A stretch of DNA of 64,000 bases from Okapia johnstoni. Lineage: Eukaryota > Chordata > Mammalia > Artiodactyla > Giraffidae. Below are positions 57,435 to 64,000 of this stretch, piece after piece (the stretch's first letter is position 1; each line of letters begins with the position of its first letter). The position numbers and the translations under genes were made by a program. The notes under the pieces are model-generated. The model saw only the letters and a program-made list of their open reading frames with translations, was not told the origin of the DNA and made no database searches. Where the stretch lies: NCBI GenBank assembly GCA_024291935.2, contig JAGTYA010000025.1:11057501-11121500 (forward strand), written 5' to 3'.

Positions 57435-58260
57435 GTATTGGGTTGGCCAAAATGTTCGTTTGTTTCTCTCTGTAAGATAGCTCCGGTAGCTCTCAACTGT
57501 CTTCAACTGCATTTGAAACAATTTTGTTGCATTGTCTGGTGACAGCTGTCATATCAGTATGCATTTTAAAAAATCAAAATTGGTGAATTTTTGTGTAGCC
57601 ATTTTAGTATTGAAGATGGGAGGGGAAATAGCAACATTTTCAGCACATTGAAAGTGAAAGTGACTTGCAAGTGAAGGTAAAAATACAACTGAAGCACAAC
57701 GGAGAGCTTTGTGCCGTGTATGGACAAAGTGCTGTGACTAACCGAACGTGTCACAGGCAGTTTGTGAAGCTTCCTGCTGGAGATTTCTCACTGCACAATG
57801 CTCCAGGGTTGGGTAGATCAGTTGAAGTTGATAGCAATCAAATCGAGATACTGACGATCAATGTTTATACCATGTGGGAGATAGCAGATATACTCAAAGT
57901 ATCCTATATCAAGTGTCCTGAATATTCACTGGAAGAACTGATGCTGAAGCTCCAATACTTTGGCCACCTGATGAGAACTGACTCATTGGAAAAGACCCTG
58001 ATGCTTGGAAAGATGGAAGGTGGGAGGAGAAGGGGACAACAGAGAATGAGATGGTTGGATGGCATCACTGACTCAATGGACATGAGTTTGAGTAAACTCT
58101 GGGAGTTGGTGATGGACAGGGAGGCCTGGCGTGCTGCAGTCCAAGGGGTTGCAAAGAGTCGGACACGACTGAGCAACTGAACTGAACTGAACTGATCCTA
58201 ATCAAGCCTTGAAAATCATCTGCATTTCTGCATGCAATTTTCTACTGAACATGATGAAAT
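57435..58260 (+). mobile_element. Mariner DNA transposon, broken by BovB
   Basis: The left end TTGGGTTGGCCAAAATGTTCG follows TA, the mariner target. The body encodes remnants of the transposase helix-turn-helix region ([32 protein letters not shown]). Transposase text resumes briefly after the BovB piece (ATCAAGCCTTGAAAATCATCTGC) and is then lost, so the element cannot be active. Confidence 0.8.
57914..58194 (+). mobile_element. BovB 3' fragment inserted in mariner
   Basis: Plus-strand BovB 3' end coding [14 protein letters not shown] and [20 protein letters not shown], ending in (ACTGA)n. It is flanked by ATCCTATATCAAG (57901-57913) and ATCCTAATCAAG (58195-58206), a one-indel target-site duplication. 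Confidence 0.85.
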
Positions 58261-58261
58261 G

Positions 58262-59395
58262 GGGAGTGAGGGAGTGATGAGAATGGTCTCGGATTAGTGC
58301 TTGTGGTTGCATAACACCGGGAGGATCCTAAAACTGCTGAATTGTGCACTTTTTGGGGGTGTATGTACTATTTTATTCACGTTTAAATTGCACCATCAGA
58401 CACTGAACTTAAGTATATGTTGGCCATATGTTCAGATTTTTGAAATAAAGATGGACAGCCAGCTTCAAGGGTGCAATGTATTAAACTGTGCCCAGTATAT
58501 TGACAATCCAGGGCTGGTATAACTGCATACCTTATACATCTACTGGCAGTGAGTGTAGGGACAAGCCCAGCATCTGGAGGAAAAGCCCGCTCAGGACTGA
58601 ATAGAGGCCTTTGGGTGCTGTCAGAATCTGCCCTTGACTTTCAGACTTGGACAAACCACGGCGTCCATCCATGTACAAAAAGCACCGGATTCAGGGCAGA
58701 CGGGCGCACAGTATAGGTATTACGAGCTTGGCTCTGGCCGGTTAAGACTGGGGGCAGGTCTGCAGTGCACGCGGCTGGCTGGAGGTGGGACGTGTGCAAC
58801 TCCAGTCGGGTCTGTGGTCACAAGAGCGTCCAGTCTAGAGACAGAGTGCTGAGTGCTTTCTGCAGATCCCCCTGCCCCCCTCGTTTCCAGACAAGTCCTC
58901 AGGACGCTCTTCTCAAACGTGAATCGGACCCTTCAAACAGGTGAATCCCCTGGTCTGTGGGAAAGAACATGGCCTTGCCCAAGGGACGTCTGGCTTCGCC
59001 CACGGTCTCCGGGAGGCGCCCTGCATCGTCCACGGCAGGCGTGTGTCTGGATAAGGTGGGGGCTGAGGCCGGAGCCCCCCGAGAGCGATGGAGGCTGGCA
59101 GGGAAAGTTGGGCAGTGTGAGCCGGGTCCGGGTCGAGGTCACACCGTGCCCCGTGTGTCAGTTTATGAGGGTGCACGTGTCAGCTCTCCTGGGTGGACGA
59201 CCAGGCGTGAGGGGGCCTCCCCTGGCCCCCCACCCCTGCTCTCGGCCATCAGCTCATCAGGCCGGACCCCATCCTGACACGGAGGCCGGGATGCTCCGTG
59301 GGCCGTCATCAGTCATTAATGGAGCCCCAGTAAGCACTGGACACCAGGGCGCCTGGGGGCCACTCTGTGCAGTTGGTCCTTTCATCCTCTTAAAC
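58262..59395. other. Intergenic with L1 debris
   Basis: A short plus-strand L1 3'-like bit lies at 58275-58345. The rest shows no supported gene. Confidence 0.45.
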
Positions 59396-59399
59396 ATAG

Positions 59400-60480
59400 C
59401 TTTTCCAGAGAAAAAGCTTTGAATTTTGATGGAATCCAATTTATTGATTTTTTTTTTTTCCTTTTATAGAATATGCTCTTGGAGCCATGTTTAAGAGTTC
59501 TTCACCAAGCCTTCAGTTCAGTTCAGTCGCTCAGTCTTCTCTGACTCTTGGCAGCCCCATGAATCGCAGCACGCCAGGCCTCCCTGTCCATCACCAACTC
59601 CCGAAGTCTACCCAAACCCATGTCCATCAAGTCGGTGATGCCATCCAGCCATCTCATCCTCTGTTGTCCCCTTCTCCTCCTGCCCCCAATCCTTCCCAGC
59701 ATTAGGGTCTTTTCCAATGAGGCAGCTCTTTGCATCAGGTGGCCAAAGTATTGGAGTTTCAGCTTCAGCATCAGTCCTTCCAATGAACACCGAGGACTGA
59801 TGTCCTTTAGGATGGACTGGTTGGATCTCCTTGCTGTCCAAGGGACTCTCAAGAGTCTTCTCCAACACCACAGTTCAAAAGCATCAATTCTTCGGCGCTC
59901 AGCTTTCTTTATAGTCCAACTCTCACATCCACACATGACTACTGGAAAAACCACAGCCTTGACTAGATGGACCTTTGTTGGCAAAGTAATGTCTGCTTTT
60001 TAATATGCTATCTAGGTTGATCATAACTTTCCTTCCAAGGAGTAAGCGTCTTTTAATTTCATGGCTGCAATCACCATCTGCAGTGATTTCGGAGCCCAAA
60101 AATTAAAGTCTGACACTGTTTCCCCGTCTATTTGCCATGAAGTGATGAGACCAGATGCCATGATCTTAGTTTTCTGAATGTTGAGCTTTAAGCCAACTTT
60201 TTCACTCTCCTCTTTCACTTTCATCAAGGGGCTCTTTAGTTCTTCTTCACTTTCTGCCCTAAGGGAGGTGTCATCTGCATATCTGAGGTTACGGATATTT
60301 CTCCCTGCACCAAGCCTTAGGTCTTGAGTATTTTTTGTGTTTCTTTGAAAAGTTTCATAGTTTTATAGTTATAGTTTCATAGTTTTACAGGTTATGATTC
60401 ATTTGGAGTTAATTTTTGTATGATGTGCAAGGTTTAGATGGAGTTTTTCCCTCAGGTAACACGTTGTTAGCTTTGGGCCA
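59400..60480 (-). mobile_element. L1 relic carrying a nested BovB
   Basis: Antisense L1 text before (TTTTGATGGAATCCAATTTATTGATTTTT) and after (CATTTGGAGTTAATTTTTGTATGATGTG) a BovB insert. Confidence 0.75.
59514..60307 (-). mobile_element. BovB LINE 3' part with perfect target-site duplication
   Basis: 794-bp 5'-truncated BovB on the minus strand, encoding the end of its polyprotein ([29 protein letters not shown]) with disabling changes. The 11-bp repeat CACCAAGCCTT flanks it at 59503-59513 and 60308-60318. Confidence 0.95.
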
Positions 60481-60839
60481 TCATGACTCGATATTGTCTA
60501 TACTGTGAAATGATCACCACCCATCGTCACGTGCACAGAGGTTTTTGTGATGAGAATGTGAAGGTCTACCCTCCCAGTGACTTTACAATGTGCAGATTTA
60601 TGAACTACATTCCCCGGGCTGTACATGACCTCCCCAGGACTGACCCTGTACAGGTCTTCATAACCCGCTGACCCCCTTCACCCACATGCTCACCACACAC
60701 GCTGACTGGCTCCCAGTGTGTTCCCTGCGTCTGTGAACTTGGGTTTTTACTGTTTGTTTCCCTAGATTCCACATTTTCAGGTGGTAGGCAAAATTAGGGC
60801 AATCCATGTGGAACACACACTCATTCACAGGGTGAGAGA

Positions 60840-61600
60840 CTGGCTCAGGGTCAGGCTCAAGGTCAGTTTCAAGGGGGACCATGTTTAGGATGATTGCCAG
60901 TGAGGAGATGAAAGTGAGATTTGAGTCAAGGTCAGTTCAAAGTCAAATTTGACTTAAAATCAGCTGGCTGTGGTTGGGTTCAGGGCCACAAAGTTATGTT
61001 CAAGCTCATTCCAGAGTACGGCAGGCCTGTGCAGGAGCATGCAGAATAAGCCGTGTTGTAAGCGCGGTCTACCGTCAAACATTATCTGAGAAAAGGGACT
61101 TTGATTCTTCCAACTTATTTTCTAAAGATAATTTTAATAACTTCACTGAAGAAACTTCTGATCCAATACATTTTAGTTGCTTTAAAATAAGTTGGTAAGT
61201 TTATAGAGCTATGCAGTCACCACTCGGAGAAGGCAATGGCACCCCACTCCAGTACTCTTGCCTGGAAAATCCCATGGACGGAGGAGCCTGGTAGGCTACA
61301 GTCCATGGGGTCGCGAAGAGTCGGACACGACTGAGCGACTTCCCTTTCACTTTTCACTTTCATGCACTGGAGAAAGAAATGGCAACCCACTTCAATACTC
61401 TTGCCTGGAAAATCCCATGGACAGAGGAGCCTGGTAGGCTACAGGCCATGGGGTCGCAAAGAGTCGGACACACTGAGCGACTTCACCTTCACCTTTAAAA
61501 AAACAAGGCAGGTCACTGTAAGGATAATCACTGGTTTTAGGAGGTGGTTGAGGTCAAAGGGCAAAGTCCATTTCCCTGTCTTGTTCAAGGTCAGGACCAG
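60840..61600. promoter_or_regulatory. Cluster of nuclear-receptor half-sites
   Basis: Three copies of TCAAGGTCA (60857-60865, 60926-60934, 61585-61593) and a triple half-site at 61551-61570. These are motif matches only; function is unknown. Confidence 0.35.
61222..61495 (+). mobile_element. BovA2 SINE (dimer)
   Basis: Two head-to-tail BovA monomers, each GAGAAGG/AAGAAATGGCA … CTCTTGCCTGGAAAATCCCATGGAC … GAGTCGGACAC…TGAGCGACTTC, the standard ruminant dimeric SINE. Confidence 0.92.
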
Positions 61601-62249
61601 ACGGCTACAGCCTGGCTTGTGAAGTGAGCAGCACTCGGGGTCCACTCACCACGGCCGGCACCGGGCCCCCCGTACCCAGCCCAGGAGGCAGGGCCAGAGC
61701 GCGGGGAGCCGTGTGCCGCTAACGGGTGCTGTCATGGTGTGAGCGTCCGGGGTGTGAGCCCAGAGCAGCCAGAGGAAGGAAACTGCTGGGGGCCTGAGAA
61801 GTGGCGTGGACTGCCAGCTGCCACCCTTCCACTGGCTGATTCTCGTGGCATCTGCCATCGCAGCGTAGCTCATCTGCGCTGAAACGCGGGCCCTGCTGCC
61901 ACACCCTCCTGTCAGAGTCAGAAACCCAGAACCACACAAGGGCCGCATGTCAGCGGCCACGCGGGTTAAACCACAACAAACCCAAAGGCCGCTCAGGCTC
62001 ACCTCCTGCAGGCTGCTCACGGCCCCACCTCTGCAGGGACAGCGCTCTCCCCAGTCGGGGTCCGTCCCCCCCACTGTGACTAGACACACGGACGGCACAC
62101 ACCAGGGGCCAGTGCTGAGGGGCTAGATGGGAGGAGGCCTGCGGACCATGCTGGGGGCTCCTGCTCGAGAGAAACCGCCGTGAGGGCGACCAGCTGCAGG
62201 GCCTCCCCTATGCCCAGGCCTGGAGGAAAAGACGGGGCGAAGACAGACA

Positions 62250-63482
62250 GTCTTTGTTCTTGGTACATTTTATTGGCATCACGTTCGTCTCTTTACAGAA
62301 GAACTTGGCCCACACCCTGGGACGCAGGCCCTTGGAGAGGGAGCTCTGTGAAGCAGGCTACAGTGCGGGGGCGAGGGGGGGTGGCCCCGCCAGGAAGCGG
62401 GGGCTGGGGGGGCTACACTGGGGAGTCGGGGGGGGGGGGTGGGGGGGGAGGGTGTGCTCACCGAGGATGCCACACCCCGAGAGGAGCGCCTTCTAGAACA
62501 AAGGTACCGTCGCTAGGACAGTCTGGGAGGGCCTCCTCTCCCTTTTGGACGTGGATGCTAATCTAACAGGGGAGTTTTAGTGTGGAGCAAGAAAGAAAAA
62601 CAGGGAAAATGAGAGTTTTAATTTGCGAAACAGCTGTTTCTCCATTGCACACACCAAAGTATTATGCAAATCACCTCTTGGAAAATTTAGATACAGAAGG
62701 GAACTGGACAGTTTCCCCCTGGAGAGATGCAAAGCTTTTTGGCTCTGAAGTCTTTGATAAAAGGCGTACATAATTCTCGTGTTTACTGTACAGAATACTG
62801 CCTCCTGCTGGACTTCTCAACTCTTGAGATGCTGAACACGCTGCAATCCAGACCAGGTTCAGCCCTCTGTCTCTACGCCTGCATCACAGGACTTAAACAC
62901 ATAACCCAAGAATTTCTTACACTGATTTATACATTTTAATTGGTTGCATATATTAACATGTACTATAAGATTCTTTTCTACGAAGCATTACATAATAAAT
63001 GGATACTGTAAAAAGATCTGATTAGTTAAAAGTAACAAGCATTAACAGATACATACAAAACTCAGCCTGATCAGACTGGGTGTGAGCCTGTGATGGAGCG
63101 CAGGGCACCAGCCTTCCCACGTGGTGGCCTTCACAGGAGGGGGGGGGGGGGGTAAAAAGACCACAAGATGGTTAAAAAAATCAGAACTAATTAGACACAG
63201 ATTAACTGTAAACAGTTCTCTCTCCAGTGGACAAAAGGAAGAAGCTTCCAACGCAGACTCCACCCCAGGCGGGTGTGTACCGCTGGCCCTGCTGCTGCCG
63301 TGGAGCCCACGGGCGGGCGGGCGGTGGGGTCTGTCGGGCGTGTGCGGGGGTCAGCGGTGTGCTGGGCTCTCTGGGCAGCCGGGTGAGAGATGACTGTCTG
63401 TGTGGAGAGGAGGGGCTCGTGGAAGAAGGCCTACGTGTGTTCTCGGTCGTGAAGGACGCTGTGCTCTGCTCTCTCCGCCTCT
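62250..63482 (-). other. RAB7A: RAB7A 3'UTR
   Basis: The minus-strand 3'UTR runs from the stop codon to about 18 nt past the AATAAA at 62273-62268. It has two long C tracts on the mRNA strand (G tracts on + at 62428-62448 and 63139-63152). The boundary is inferred from the poly(A) signal. Confidence 0.7.
62268..62273 (-). terminator. RAB7A: RAB7A poly(A) signal
   Basis: AATAAA on the minus strand about 1.2 kb past the RAB7A stop codon, followed by a G/T-bearing sequence on that strand. Confidence 0.7.
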
Positions 63483-63578
63483 TCAGCAGCTGCAGCTCTC
63501 GGCCGAGGGCTTGGTGCCGAGGTTCTTGTCCAGTTTGATGGGCTCGGGGAACTCGTTGTACAACTCCACTTCCGTTTC
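63483..63578 (-). CDS. RAB7A: RAB7A last coding exon (partial gene, C-terminus)
   Basis: 31 codons plus stop at the end of a small GTPase that directs traffic to late endosomes and lysosomes. The exon follows a good acceptor (CCTCTCTCCGCGCCCAG) and reads [19 protein letters not shown], then [12 protein letters not shown]. The first part is the RAB7A signature and would be residues 177-207. The C-terminal CSC is the double geranylgeranylation motif that anchors the protein to membranes. In human RAB7A as I recall the segment after LDKN reads DRAKASAESCSC, so this copy differs at four of five positions just before SAESCSC. The remaining exons lie beyond the right edge. The flanking intron argues against a processed pseudogene. 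Confidence 0.9.
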   Translation of the reverse strand, partial: ETEVELYNEFPEPIKLDKNLGTKPSAESCSC

Positions 63579-64000
63579 CTGGGCGCGGAGAGAGGCAGTG
63601 AGCCCGGGCCCAGGGTGGGTACGGGTGATGGGGGACAGGCTGACGCCCTCCGTCCGCACGCGCCCGCTCTGGGAGCTTCTGCCAGCGCCTGACTCAGGCA
63701 GGGTCCGGGGCCCCGGCCCTTAAACACCCCGCGAGCTCGCCCTGCGCGCCTCTCTCTGGGCGCAGGTCTGTCCGCCGTCTCTTTAGGCCTTCAGGAGAGC
63801 TCGCCCGGGACAATTCCCTCACTGTGGGGCCCACAGGACAGGGACTGAGGTCACTTCATGGGGACTTGGGCTGAATTAACATGTTTCCAGTGAGGGGCAG
63901 CTTCCTACTTCCTAGGGAAGAAAAATCACCTGTCCCTTAGACACAGAACACCCGAGGGTAGAGGTCCTATAGGGAAACCACTCTGTTCAAAGTGCTGTTC

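Noticed and set aside
57665..58180. 171-codon frame as a new gene
   Set aside because: It is an accidental join of broken mariner and BovB coding sequence caused by a nested insertion (reported as a finding).

Overview
This is mammalian nuclear DNA from a ruminant. BovB (RTE-type) LINE fragments, Bov-tA and BovA2 SINEs built on them, and CHR-type tRNA-Glu-derived SINEs occur throughout, on a background of older L1, L2, MIR and MER5-type repeats. Together these point to a pecoran ruminant, probably a bovid; cattle is likely, but the species cannot be fixed from sequence alone.

Four housekeeping genes are present. COPG1 (coatomer gamma-1) lies on + from about 4.2 to 22.45 kb. All 24 coding exons join in frame to 874 codons plus stop. 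HMCES (SRAP-domain sensor of abasic sites) lies on + from about 23.6 to 37.56 kb, with six coding exons giving 385 residues. H1-10 (linker histone H1.10/H1x) is a single-exon gene on the - strand at 44.44 to about 45.86 kb, encoding 214 residues. At the right edge is the 3' end of RAB7A on -, with its last coding exon at 63483-63578 and a 3'UTR reaching about 62.25 kb. COPG1, HMCES and H1-10 each have a CpG-island promoter in the window; RAB7A's lies outside it. The products act in different processes (COPI vesicle transport, replication-fork protection, chromatin, late-endosome traffic), so they are neighbours and not a pathway.

Layout: 0-3.3 kb is repeat-rich intergenic DNA (BovB, and L1 with a SINE in it). 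The COPG1 CpG island and gene follow, then a 1.1 kb gap. Next come a GC-box minisatellite leading into HMCES, and an orphan CpG island just past the HMCES 3' end. After an L1- and SINE-bearing spacer comes H1-10. From 46 to 62 kb is a long intergenic stretch with L2 relics, a second orphan CpG island, a CA-rich minisatellite, a mariner split by BovB, and an L1 split by BovB. The last segment is RAB7A.

I found no undescribed biological system. The points most worth a second look are: three introns whose reading frames require GC-AG splicing; a four-copy, nucleotide-identical 24-bp coding repeat in the HMCES tail; a GC-box minisatellite at the HMCES promoter; the H1-10/RAB7A adjacency, which differs from the human order as I recall it; an unusual stretch in the RAB7A tail; a composite DR1 nuclear-receptor-like element; and two nested BovB insertions with readable target-site duplications.
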